The notes under the pieces are model-generated. The model was given only the letters and a program-made list of their open reading frames with translations. It had not been told where the DNA came from and did not search any database. Position numbers and translations under genes: made by a program. A DNA stretch of 64,000 bases from CAYWNA01 sp964459305 (lineage in GTDB: Bacteria; Planctomycetota; Planctomycetia; Pirellulales; Pirellulaceae): assembly GCA_964459305.1 (NCBI GenBank), contig CAYWNA010000028.1:14669-78668 (forward strand), read 5' to 3'. Of the stretch, positions 1-8,113 are shown piece after piece (position 1 is the stretch's first letter; every line of letters starts with the position of its first letter).

Positions 1-39
1 ACCCGGACACAATGGCTTGAGTGATCGTCGACATTTGTT

Positions 40-225
40 CTATTGAGGCTCCGGCGCCGACAAGAGCTTCTTCATTCCTTCTCCAAGGGCGTGGCCGATC
101 AGAAAATAGCTTTCCGCGTTCCCGTACCAGTGATGGCCGTGTCCAGTATTGGGCGACAATTCACGCGGTCGTGCAAAGTCCTGGGTCATGACAAACAATG
201 CGTTCTCGATGTTCTCTGTACCACG
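40..225 (-). pseudogene. C-terminal remnant of a sialate O-acetylesterase-like protein
   Basis: Sixty-one codons follow the TAG stop of the neighbouring serine hydrolase in exactly the same reading frame and end in their own TAG. The peptide is protein-like: FVMTQDF, then NTGHGHHWYGNAES, then a last helix FLIGHALGEGMKKLL. The His-containing block followed by a terminal helix resembles the end of SASA-type carbohydrate acetylesterases (SGNH fold). There is no convincing start codon and no N-terminal catalytic block, so I infer the tail of a lost gene joined to the hydrolase by a deletion. That this was once coding is fairly likely; the family name rests on pattern recall and is less sure. The alternative is a C-terminal extension cut off by a recent stop mutation. 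Confidence 0.45.
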
Positions 226-1440
226 CTACTGCTCAAGAAATGCAGGAAGAATCCGTTTCGGTACCGTTGTTAGAGTCGTTCCCATTCCTTTGTTGTGAGC
301 GGTGATCACGATGATCAACTCCAGTTCCGGCAGCATCAGGATGAATTGTCCGCCGGCGCCGCGACCGGATTTGCAGTCGAATTTCCGGTCGCTAACTTGC
401 ATGTGGTGGCGCCACCAGAAATAGCCGTAGGAGGTTCCCTGCTGATTGGTATGCAACCGATCTGTGGCCCGCCCAACAAAGGCTTCCGGGATGAGTTGCT
501 CGCCCTGCCACTTGCCGCCGCTTGTGACCAGCATGCCCCACTTGATCATGTCGCGCGACCGCATGCTACTACCGGCGGCTGATTTGGGCAAGCCGCTGAC
601 ATCATCCTGCCAGGCGAAGTTCGTGATCCCCATCTTTCCAAGGAGTTCGGTCTCGATGAATTCTCTCGCCGACCCCGGAACAACCGCTTCGAGCACCTGC
701 ATCGTCATCGATGGATCCGAACCTTGGTACTTGAACGCTCGCGGCGCTTCAGGGATCGGGGCCGTGTGTTCAAGGTAGGCTTGAATCTGGCCCTGGCCTT
801 TCAGCGATTCCGACGCTCGTCTTAGCTCGTTGACTTTGTCCGGAGCGAGCCGGATTCCCGAACGCATATTCATGGCCTCGGCGAGCGTAATGGACGTCGC
901 ACCAGTTGCGAGTTTGCTTTGATCGAGGTCCTTCAAGAAGCTGACGACCGGTTTATCCAGATCGTCCATCGTCATATGCCCCAACGCGATCGCGCGACCA
1001 ATTGCCATCGCCGCATAGGATTTGGTGATCGACATCTGGTAGTGCGGGTAGTTGATTCGCCCGCGCCGGTAATAGGACTCGAAGAGCAACTTGCCACGGT
1101 AGAGAAGCAGCAAGCTGTCGATCTCGCCATGCTGCCCTGCGGCGATCTCTTCAGCAAACTTCAGGATCGCTTTTTTGCCACCCCCGTCCACGCCCAGTAC
1201 TCCGACCTGGATGCCATCGGGCCCGTCCACCGGCGCGCTGCTGAGATACGCCTTTTCAAGATCCGGAATGTTCTTCTCCAGGGCGTACGATACATCCTCG
1301 GCATTCAGGTCCGTGATCTCAGGAGCCAAACCGTCCGTTTCTTGCGCTCGCACTGCCAACAGCCCGGCCAGTACGACAACTGCCGACAGGATGCCGCGCA
1401 AAAAGATCAACCTCATTTCAGTTTCGTTCATCGCAATCAT
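226..1440 (-). CDS. Secreted serine hydrolase, class C beta-lactamase family
   Basis: Predicted exported hydrolase of about 404 residues, of the penicillin-binding-protein-like fold used by class C beta-lactamases and many esterases. A hydrophobic signal segment (FLRGILSAVVVLAGLLAV) ends near an RAQ cleavage site. The SxxK nucleophile motif is SITK at about residue 137. The second motif, normally YxN, looks like YQGS, and a glycine-rich SGRGAGGQF stretch near the C-terminus occupies the KTG-box position. These substitutions are common in esterase-like members, so a true beta-lactamase role is unlikely; the substrate is unknown. The start at 1440 is preferred because AAAGGA lies about five bases upstream; ATGs at 1446 and 1431 are alternatives. 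Confidence 0.82.
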   Translation of the reverse strand: MIAMNETEMRLIFLRGILSAVVVLAGLLAVRAQETDGLAPEITDLNAEDVSYALEKNIPDLEKAYLSSAPVDGPDGIQVGVLGVDGGGKKAILKFAEEIAAGQHGEIDSLLLLYRGKLLFESYYRRGRINYPHYQMSITKSYAAMAIGRAIALGHMTMDDLDKPVVSFLKDLDQSKLATGATSITLAEAMNMRSGIRLAPDKVNELRRASESLKGQGQIQAYLEHTAPIPEAPRAFKYQGSDPSMTMQVLEAVVPGSAREFIETELLGKMGITNFAWQDDVSGLPKSAAGSSMRSRDMIKWGMLVTSGGKWQGEQLIPEAFVGRATDRLHTNQQGTSYGYFWWRHHMQVSDRKFDCKSGRGAGGQFILMLPELELIIVITAHNKGMGTTLTTVPKRILPAFLEQ

Positions 1441-1586
1441 CTTCATCCTTTGTTTGGGTTGTCCCAGGTTGATTGCGAACGCAACCGGGGAACGTAGCTG
1501 CGTAGCCGTAGCTGGGTTCAACGTTTGTAGCTGGTGTCAATGTCTGACACTTGACGTATTAAACCATCCGCGGTGTTTTGGCCCGT

Positions 1587-1618
1587 ATTGTAGTACGACA
1601 AGTCCGAGTGGAACATGC
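1587..1618 (+). repeat. Short dispersed repeat H, copy 1
   Basis: A 32-base stretch (ATTGTAGTACGACAAG at its start, ending in GTGGAACATGC) matches 25 of 32 positions with 5083-5114 in direct orientation. A CCGCGG-GTG stretch just before it is also shared. Both copies lie in gene-free DNA upstream of a plus-strand gene. Confidence 0.4.
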
Positions 1619-1804
1619 CAACGCCATGTGTTATGTCACGGTGCGAGCGGGCGACTGCGAGGGGATCTATCTCGATGATGCGGACCGGTTCTCACCTCTT
1701 CTCATTGGGCGGCCCGCGGTAGCGGTGCCATGCTCGTGAACTTGGCAGGCTTCACCAGAACCTGGATTTCTCATCCCGCTACGATCGTCGGATTAGGAGT
1801 AGGT

Positions 1805-2132
1805 GTAGCTGTAGGGTGGGCCAGAGCGAACCAGTGGCAGTCCGCCTTGTCTGAACGAACGATCGGCCAAGGTCCACACACGTCGACTCACCAATCTGCC
1901 AGCGGCGGCCCACCAGAATACGCCCTCCAACCCGCGGACCTCGCATCGCACGGATCGCGCGACCAGCGGTGGGAGAATGCTTCGGCACGATGCGGGCGTA
2001 ATGGCAATGGTGAACGCATTCCGGTGGGCCGCCGCTGGTCGTATGCCAATGTCACGTTTTTTCGGCACCGCAGAGTCTCATCGGCGATTCACCGCACACG
2101 CCCATGGTCTGCTCTGCCCACCCTACAACTAC
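1805..2132. repeat. Nested inverted repeats in the 1.45-2.24 kb intergenic gap
   Basis: The 800-base gap between the serine hydrolase and the oxidoreductase holds no credible gene. It contains two nested inverted repeats. The outer arms, 1805-1827 and 2111-2132, share the core GTAGGGTGGGC with one mismatch and one indel. The inner arms, 1898-1921 and 2016-2039, share GGTGGGCCGCCGCTGG with three mismatches over 24. This arrangement resembles a decayed non-autonomous mobile element or a multi-arm palindromic repeat. No transposase is associated with it. Confidence 0.55.
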
Positions 2133-2242
2133 TGGTTCGGTGGTCGAGGTTGCCGATTGGTATTGGTAAGATAAATGGCCAAACGAGCCTGGGTCGGTTC
2201 CAGGCTCACTGCTAATGCGAAATGTCAACTGGGAGAATGACG

Positions 2243-3655
2243 ATGAGAATCCGTGGGTTGCAGCGTGTGTCCATGAAGCAAAATCATCCTTCGCGGCGTA
2301 GTTTCCTCAAGATCTCAGCGGCTGCTCTGGGGGTGGCGGCGTTCGGCCGGCCGCTAATCTTGTCAGGCGCCGAGGCTGGCTCCACGGCCGCCAACAGCAA
2401 GCTGAACCTCGCGGTGGTCGGCTGCGGCGGGCAAGGACGCGGCGTGATGAGGGGCCTGCTCTCCGGCGGCGCAAATCTCGTGGCCCTGTGCGATCCGGAT
2501 CCGGAAATGATCGACAAGGCCCGGGCCGATGCCTTACGCTCCGGCGGCGAGGCGAGCAAGGACGCCAGGGCGTATGAGGACTATCGCCGGCTGCTCGACA
2601 ACGCGGCAAGTTTCGACGCCGTACTGGTCGCCACGCCCGACCACTGGCATGCCCACTTGTGCAAGGTGTTCATGAAAGCCGGCAAGCACATCTACTGCGA
2701 GAAGCCGCTGACGCACAGCGTGGCCGAAGCCCGCGAGCTGCGCGAGCTGTCGCGCACTGCGAACGTCGTCACCCAGATGGGCAACCAGGGCAGCGCCAGC
2801 GAGTCGCTCCGCCGCTGTACGGAGATCATCCGGGCCGGCGCGCTGGGCCAGATCCGCGAGATGTACCAGTGGGGCATCGGCGTCACCGCAAACGAAGGCA
2901 ACGCGGAAGGCGAAGATCCCATTCCCGAGGGCTTCAACTGGGATCTGTGGGTCGGGCCGTCGGCCATGCGCCCGTTCAAGAAAGACGTCTATCATCCCTT
3001 CCGGTGGCGAAGCTGGTTCGACTTCGGCAACGGTGGCCTGGCCGATTTCTGCTGCCACGCCATCAATCTGCCCATGCGGGCGCTCGACCTGAGCTATCCC
3101 AACAAGATTGTCGTCAACATGAAGGACGGAAAGCAGATTGCCGACAAGGCCGCGGTCGAGTTCCACTTCCCCGCTCGCGGCGACCTCCCGCCCGTCACGC
3201 TGCACTGGCAGGGAAGCGGCAAGCCTCCTGCTGACGCACTCCAGCCCCTAGCCGACACTTACGGGGACAAGGTGCCCAATGGCCTGCTGATCCTCGGCGA
3301 GAAGGGCTGCATCCACACCAGTCACTGGAACACAGGCGGCAAGATCCGCCTCGAAGGCGAGCCCGGCCTGAGCGACGTGCTCCGCCACGAGGCCACCAAG
3401 GACATTCCCAAGACCCTTCCGCGGACCCCAAGCCACGGCAAAGAATGGCTCGACGCCTGCCGCGGAGAGGGCCAAGTGAAGACCTTCTCTGATTTCGACA
3501 TCGGCGGCAAGCTCACCGAGATCGGCCTGGCAGGCGTGGTCGGCATCCGTGCCGGCAAGAGCCTGGACTGGGACGGCGAGAAAATGGAGGCCACAAACGC
3601 CCCCGAAGCCGCCCAATTCGTTCACACCAAATGCCGGACGAAGTGGCTGACGTGA
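2243..3655 (+). CDS. Tat-exported Gfo/Idh/MocA family oxidoreductase
   Basis: About 470 residues. A twin-arginine signal (SRRSFLKISAAALG) marks Tat export of a folded, cofactor-loaded enzyme. The Rossmann fold follows with LNLAVVGCGGQGRGV, an acidic residue after strand 2 (LVALCDPD), and the family motif EKPLTHSV at the start of the catalytic part. ATPDHWHAH and the later SWFDFGNGGLADFCCH block are typical of the planctomycete secreted subgroup that acts on sugars or sugar derivatives; the exact substrate cannot be told. Start 2243 has GGGAG seven bases upstream. ATGs at 2222, 2237 and 2273 are also in frame. It appears monocistronic. Confidence 0.9.
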   Translation: MRIRGLQRVSMKQNHPSRRSFLKISAAALGVAAFGRPLILSGAEAGSTAANSKLNLAVVGCGGQGRGVMRGLLSGGANLVALCDPDPEMIDKARADALRSGGEASKDARAYEDYRRLLDNAASFDAVLVATPDHWHAHLCKVFMKAGKHIYCEKPLTHSVAEARELRELSRTANVVTQMGNQGSASESLRRCTEIIRAGALGQIREMYQWGIGVTANEGNAEGEDPIPEGFNWDLWVGPSAMRPFKKDVYHPFRWRSWFDFGNGGLADFCCHAINLPMRALDLSYPNKIVVNMKDGKQIADKAAVEFHFPARGDLPPVTLHWQGSGKPPADALQPLADTYGDKVPNGLLILGEKGCIHTSHWNTGGKIRLEGEPGLSDVLRHEATKDIPKTLPRTPSHGKEWLDACRGEGQVKTFSDFDIGGKLTEIGLAGVVGIRAGKSLDWDGEKMEATNAPEAAQFVHTKCRTKWLT

Positions 3656-3686
3656 TGCCCTCGATCTTCTCGCATCGGCCCCGAAA

Positions 3687-3773
3687 GCTCCTTCTCCACA
3701 TGAGAGAGGGCTAGGGTAAGGACAAGAACGCAAGAAGAACCCTCACCCCGGCCCTCTCCCAGGGGGAGAGGAG
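3687..3773. repeat. Inverted repeat F at convergent gene ends
   Basis: Left arm 3687-3720 and right arm 3738-3773 are imperfect inverted copies sharing a GAGAGGGC core. The right arm is of the CCCTCACCCCGGCCCTCTCCC type, which is common in intergenic DNA of many bacteria. The hairpin sits between convergent genes and may serve as a bidirectional terminator. The right arm is inside the 3' end of the URO-D gene. Confidence 0.6.
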
Positions 3774-4936
3774 GCGAATCCTCGACCCGAGGCTTGTAAC
3801 TTTGGGAAGGAATTCTGTATACGGTCGATCTTCTCGATCGTCAGTGGGTGGCTTGCGTGCTCCAATACCGCGGTCAGCGCGAGCAGGTTCTCGTTTGACA
3901 CCAAGTTCTCTGTGGACATGGCGACGGCGACCCTTTCTTCCTCGCCGATCTCTTTCAGGAAGGACAACGCGAAATCTCTGGTTGCCTTGGGCCCAAGGGA
4001 GTACACGGAACCGGGGAAACCTACCCAGATCGCCTTGTCCGGCCATGTGGCGAGCGCTTCGCCGATCGTTACATCGCCCATCGGCGGAGGATGAAACGCC
4101 TCGACGATATCGACCGGCGTTTTGGCGATCAGGTCTTTCAGAATCTTCAACCGGCCATCCATGTGCACTGCCATCAGCTTCCCATGTTCGTGCAGAATCA
4201 TACCCTGTTGTTCGTACACGGGCATGAAGTAGGACTCGAACAACTTCGGGCTGACCAGCGCTCCGTCAAGATTGTCCCCGCACAGGACGATGGGCGCCGG
4301 TCCTTTTGCGGCGATCTCGTGTAGCGGTTCGCGACTCTTCGAGAGAGCAACGTAGAGCTCCTCGACCAGATCGGGGTAGTCTGCGTGATGGTAGAAGAAC
4401 CGGCCTTCTTCGCTGCCCACCCAGTGGATCATCAGCATCTGCATCGGTGAATGAGGCACGTAACTGAGGACCACACCCTCGTTGCCCAACCAATCCATGG
4501 CTTGTTCGATGGGGAAGTAGTCGGCAATGTACTCGGTGTTCTCCACCATGTACTTGACGACGTTGTAGTCTTCATGCCCCTTGATCAGGCGATCCGTGTG
4601 CCAGGGTGACACGTCGTTCCAGCTTCGCTGAGCGTGCCATTGGCCGACGCCCGGTTCACGCCTTTCGACCTCCGAGACCTCGCCAACGGGCGTGGAGTAC
4701 GTTCGATGCACGATGGCGCAACCGCCCGACGAACTCCGCCGCTCGGTGATTTTGACCCCGTGCATTTTCTCAACGTGAGATGGCCTGAGCCAGCACATGC
4801 CCATGCCCCGATTGCGGCATTCTCGTTCTGCCCAACCGATCTGGCTGTGCCTCCAATAGTGGAAGAAAGGCAGGCGGTCCGTCCCTTTCTTCAGACTCGC
4901 AGCCATGATCCTTTCACGGGGACTCATGTCAGTCAT
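3743..4936 (-). CDS. Uroporphyrinogen decarboxylase-family protein
   Basis: A 397-residue TIM-barrel protein of the URO-D/MtaA superfamily (COG0407). Family signatures are the N-terminal SPRERIMAASLKKGTDRLPF, where true HemE has the porphyrin-binding arginine loop, and later LHEHGKLMAVHMDGRL and PVDIVEAFHPPPMGDV, which recall the metal- and substrate-binding region of corrinoid methyltransferases. It is therefore more likely a methyltransferase-like member than a haem enzyme. No corrinoid protein lies beside it. The last 14 residues (SGRGFASSPPGRGPG) are encoded by an intergenic repeat, so the natural C-terminus probably ended a little earlier. It converges on the oxidoreductase gene. Confidence 0.8.
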   Translation of the reverse strand: MTDMSPRERIMAASLKKGTDRLPFFHYWRHSQIGWAERECRNRGMGMCWLRPSHVEKMHGVKITERRSSSGGCAIVHRTYSTPVGEVSEVERREPGVGQWHAQRSWNDVSPWHTDRLIKGHEDYNVVKYMVENTEYIADYFPIEQAMDWLGNEGVVLSYVPHSPMQMLMIHWVGSEEGRFFYHHADYPDLVEELYVALSKSREPLHEIAAKGPAPIVLCGDNLDGALVSPKLFESYFMPVYEQQGMILHEHGKLMAVHMDGRLKILKDLIAKTPVDIVEAFHPPPMGDVTIGEALATWPDKAIWVGFPGSVYSLGPKATRDFALSFLKEIGEEERVAVAMSTENLVSNENLLALTAVLEHASHPLTIEKIDRIQNSFPKLQASGRGFASSPPGRGPG

Positions 4937-5325
4937 TGTCCAAGCACTCTCTTTCTTTACCCACTGGTTCTTTCATCCCGGCGTCCCGTAGCGAAGCCTC
5001 CAACGGGTGAACCTCCATATACTCTATATGATTGTCGACTCTTGGATGTGTTGAGCCCTCCACGGTACTCCGCGGCGTGCTCATTATAGCGCGACAAGTT
5101 AGAGTGGTATATGCTGTGTCTGAGGCAGTGCCAGCCCCGAATCACCTCCCATCTACTATCACGCCTTATACATGTCACAGGTGCTGCGTTCGACAAAAAT
5201 GGCATAAACGCTCGGACGACGGACCGTGACCGTGGCGAGGATTGTGAGCTATGCTTTCATGATCGTTCTGCGAAAGGATGGCTTGCTTTCTGCAGGGATG
5301 GGGTCCTCACGGTCAAGATCGTCCG
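4937..5325. other. Gene-free interval between divergent genes
   Basis: About 390 bases between the URO-D start and the histidine kinase start. It must hold both promoters. I see repeat H copy 2 at 5083-5114 and a region richer in AT around 5010-5035, but no clear promoter boxes and no ORF with coding character. Confidence 0.5.
5083..5114 (+). repeat. Short dispersed repeat H, copy 2
   Basis: Matches 1587-1618 at 25 of 32 positions in the same orientation. It lies about 210 bases upstream of the histidine kinase start. Function unknown. Confidence 0.4.
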
Positions 5326-7917
5326 ATGAATCGCTACCTTACAGCGCGAACGCGCATTGCAGTCGGCCTCGTGTCATTGCTGTTCTGCGTGTTCGCATGC
5401 GCCATGATGCTCTCCCTCGTACCGGATCCCCGTCCGGCGACCATGGCGGGTCGAATGGCGCTGTGTGAGGCGCTCGCAGTGAACAGTTCGGTTCTGGCCG
5501 ATCGTTCGGATTTCCAGCCGTTGCACGCGATCCTGTCGGTAGTTGTCGATCGGAACGACGACGTCCTTTCGGCCGGCATCCGTCAAGCCGACGGTGAGCT
5601 GTTGGTCGAAGTCGGCGGCCACCAAGCGAACTGGACGCCATTGCCTGATGACCGATCAACCGACGCGCAAATCTACATCCCCATCCGCTCCGTCGCCGGA
5701 GACCAGAAGTGGGGCGGCGTCGAAGTCCGCTTTGTGCCTTTGGCGCGAGAAGGGTGGCTCGGCTACGTGGACTCGCCCATCGTCCGACTGGTGGTCTTCG
5801 TACTCGCGGCATCCCTGCTCGCGTTCTATCTGTACCTGGGGAAAATGCTCCAGCATCTGAATCCTACGAGGGCGGTTCCGAACCGCGTGCGAAGTGCCTT
5901 GGATACACTGGCCGAAGGGCTGTTGGTGATCGACAAAGACGAACGAATCGTTCTGGCCAACCAGGCGTTCGCGACGATCGTGGGCAGCGATCCGGATGAG
6001 CTCACGGGTCGGCGTGCTTCGAGCTTTTCGTGGCTGTCCGAGGATGGTGTCCCGGTCCATACCTATCCCTGGGCTGATACGCTGGAACAGAAAAAGGCGC
6101 AGACGGGCGTGACCATGCGTCTTGCCCTCGGCCCGACCGACGAGCGCGTCTTCAACGTGAATTGCGCGCCCGTGCTGGGAAGCAGCAAAGACCACCTCGG
6201 TGTGCTGATCAGTTGCGAAGACGTGACCGAGCTCGAAAGACAGAAGGGGGAACTCGCCAAATCCACGAAGGTGGCCGAAGCCGCCAACCGCGCCAAGAGC
6301 GAGTTTCTGGCCAACATGAGTCATGAGATTCGCACGCCGATGAATGCGATTCTTGGCTTTGCCGAGGTTCTCCATCGCGGTTATGAATCCGGCGAGAAGG
6401 AACGCCGGGAGTATTTGGACACGATCCACGCCAGCGGCAACCACCTCCTGGAACTGATCAACGACATCCTCGATCTGTCGAAGGTCGAATCCGGCCGGTT
6501 GGATGTCGAACGGCAGCGCTGCTCGGTGCACGAAGTCATTATCGGCGTCGTGAAAGTGCTTCAGTTGCGTGCGAGAGAAAAAGGTGTTTCGCTAGAGTAT
6601 GAGCCCGGTGGCATTCCCGAAACCATCATGACCGATCCCGGTCGACTGCGCCAGATTCTGACCAACCTGGTCGGGAACGCCCTCAAGTTCACGGAAAGTG
6701 GAGGTGTTGTGGTCCGGTCCCGCCTGGTGCGGAAGGCGGGAGAGTTCCAGTTGGCGGTCGACGTGATCGACACGGGAATCGGCGTGGCTTCGGAAAAGCT
6801 GCCGGAAATCTTCGAGCCGTTCGCGCAAGCGGATTCCTTGGCCAGACGTCGGCACACTGGTACGGGTTTGGGGCTTGCGATTAGTCGACGGTTTGCCAGG
6901 GCGTTGGGAGGTGACATCACGGCGCGGAGTGAACTTGGCAAAGGAAGCATGTTTACAGTCACCATCGACACCGGATCGCTGGAAGGCGTGCAAATCCTGA
7001 CTGCCCCAACCAGCGATTCGCCAGTGGCCCATGACACGTCGCGAGAGCAGACCATGCCAGACCTCTCCGGGCTACGTTTTCTGGTGGCCGACGACGGAAC
7101 GCCAAACCGCAGATTTGTGGAATTGGTACTGGGGCGGGCTGGAGCCGTCGTGGACGGCGCTGCAGACGGCCGTATTGCGATCGAAAAGGCGTGCAAGCAG
7201 CAATACGACGTGATTCTTATGGACATGCAGATGCCGGTGCTGGACGGATTTGGCGCTGCCACCCGTTTGCGCCAGGAAGGGCTAACGACACCGATCATTG
7301 CATTGACTGCCGACGTTAGAAAGGGCGTAGAAAAGCGGTGTCGCGATGCCGGATGCTCCGACTTCCTCGTCAAACCGATCAACATCGACCAACTGCTTGC
7401 TCGCGTCGCGAGCGCTACGGGCAGGCATGCCTCGCTGCCAGATTCGTCGACAGAACACACCGCAGACGGAGTCACCAGTGGGGATGGACGTGTGCCGGTG
7501 GCCGGACAAAAGGATGTCAATCGGAAAACACCGCCCTCGACCGCGTCCGAATCGACTCACAGAGAATCGGCGCCAAACGGCAATTCACCCACGCGATCAC
7601 CGATTACCTCTAGTCTTGCCAGCGATGATGCCGAATTCCGGGAAATCGTCCGAGAATTCGTCGGGCTCTTGGGCAATCAACTGAATGCGATGTGCCAAGC
7701 GTGGCAAAAGAACGACTGCAAGCAAGTCGCCTTCTTGGCTCACTGGCTCAAGGGCGCGGCAGGAACGGTTGGGTTCGCGCAGTTCACCGATCCGGCGCTT
7801 CGACTTCAACGAATTGCCGAAGAGGGTCGAGCCGATCAGATGGGCAGCGTTATCCGTGAAATTGTCAATCTTGCGGATCGCATTGTCCTTCCGTCGGCTG
7901 CGACTACTCCCGCCTGA
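5326..7917 (+). CDS. Membrane hybrid histidine kinase with PAS, receiver and Hpt domains
   Basis: About 863 residues carrying a full internal phosphorelay. In order: a membrane segment near residues 10-30, a small extracytoplasmic sensor of about 110 residues, a second membrane segment (VVFVLAASLLAFYLYLG), a PAS domain, HisKA with SHEIRTPMN (His333), HATPase with N-box LTNLVGNALKF and G-boxes DTGIGVA and GTGLGLAISRR, a receiver with ILMDMQMPVLDG (Asp633), and a C-terminal Hpt with AHWLKGAAGTVG (His806). The receiver keeps ADD near its start and the conserved Lys in LVKPI. No separate response regulator lies beside it, so the final acceptor is unknown. Start 5326 is chosen just before the first membrane segment; an upstream ATG at 5278 is possible. 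Confidence 0.93.
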   Translation: MNRYLTARTRIAVGLVSLLFCVFACAMMLSLVPDPRPATMAGRMALCEALAVNSSVLADRSDFQPLHAILSVVVDRNDDVLSAGIRQADGELLVEVGGHQANWTPLPDDRSTDAQIYIPIRSVAGDQKWGGVEVRFVPLAREGWLGYVDSPIVRLVVFVLAASLLAFYLYLGKMLQHLNPTRAVPNRVRSALDTLAEGLLVIDKDERIVLANQAFATIVGSDPDELTGRRASSFSWLSEDGVPVHTYPWADTLEQKKAQTGVTMRLALGPTDERVFNVNCAPVLGSSKDHLGVLISCEDVTELERQKGELAKSTKVAEAANRAKSEFLANMSHEIRTPMNAILGFAEVLHRGYESGEKERREYLDTIHASGNHLLELINDILDLSKVESGRLDVERQRCSVHEVIIGVVKVLQLRAREKGVSLEYEPGGIPETIMTDPGRLRQILTNLVGNALKFTESGGVVVRSRLVRKAGEFQLAVDVIDTGIGVASEKLPEIFEPFAQADSLARRRHTGTGLGLAISRRFARALGGDITARSELGKGSMFTVTIDTGSLEGVQILTAPTSDSPVAHDTSREQTMPDLSGLRFLVADDGTPNRRFVELVLGRAGAVVDGAADGRIAIEKACKQQYDVILMDMQMPVLDGFGAATRLRQEGLTTPIIALTADVRKGVEKRCRDAGCSDFLVKPINIDQLLARVASATGRHASLPDSSTEHTADGVTSGDGRVPVAGQKDVNRKTPPSTASESTHRESAPNGNSPTRSPITSSLASDDAEFREIVREFVGLLGNQLNAMCQAWQKNDCKQVAFLAHWLKGAAGTVGFAQFTDPALRLQRIAEEGRADQMGSVIREIVNLADRIVLPSAATTPA

Positions 7918-8113
7918 CCGCTGCTCAGGAAGATCCTCAACGCCTTCCGGCTTCCGCCTCGTGCGCGAATCGGAAACCGGGCGTCCGATGGTTTTCTACC
8001 CTTCGCCGCGAAACAAACGCATGTTTTGCCTCGGTATTCTGCTAGAATGCTCGTCGGTAGGTCGACTGGATTAGGCGGTTTCTAAACACCGCGACGAGAA
8101 TGTGAGGGAAATA

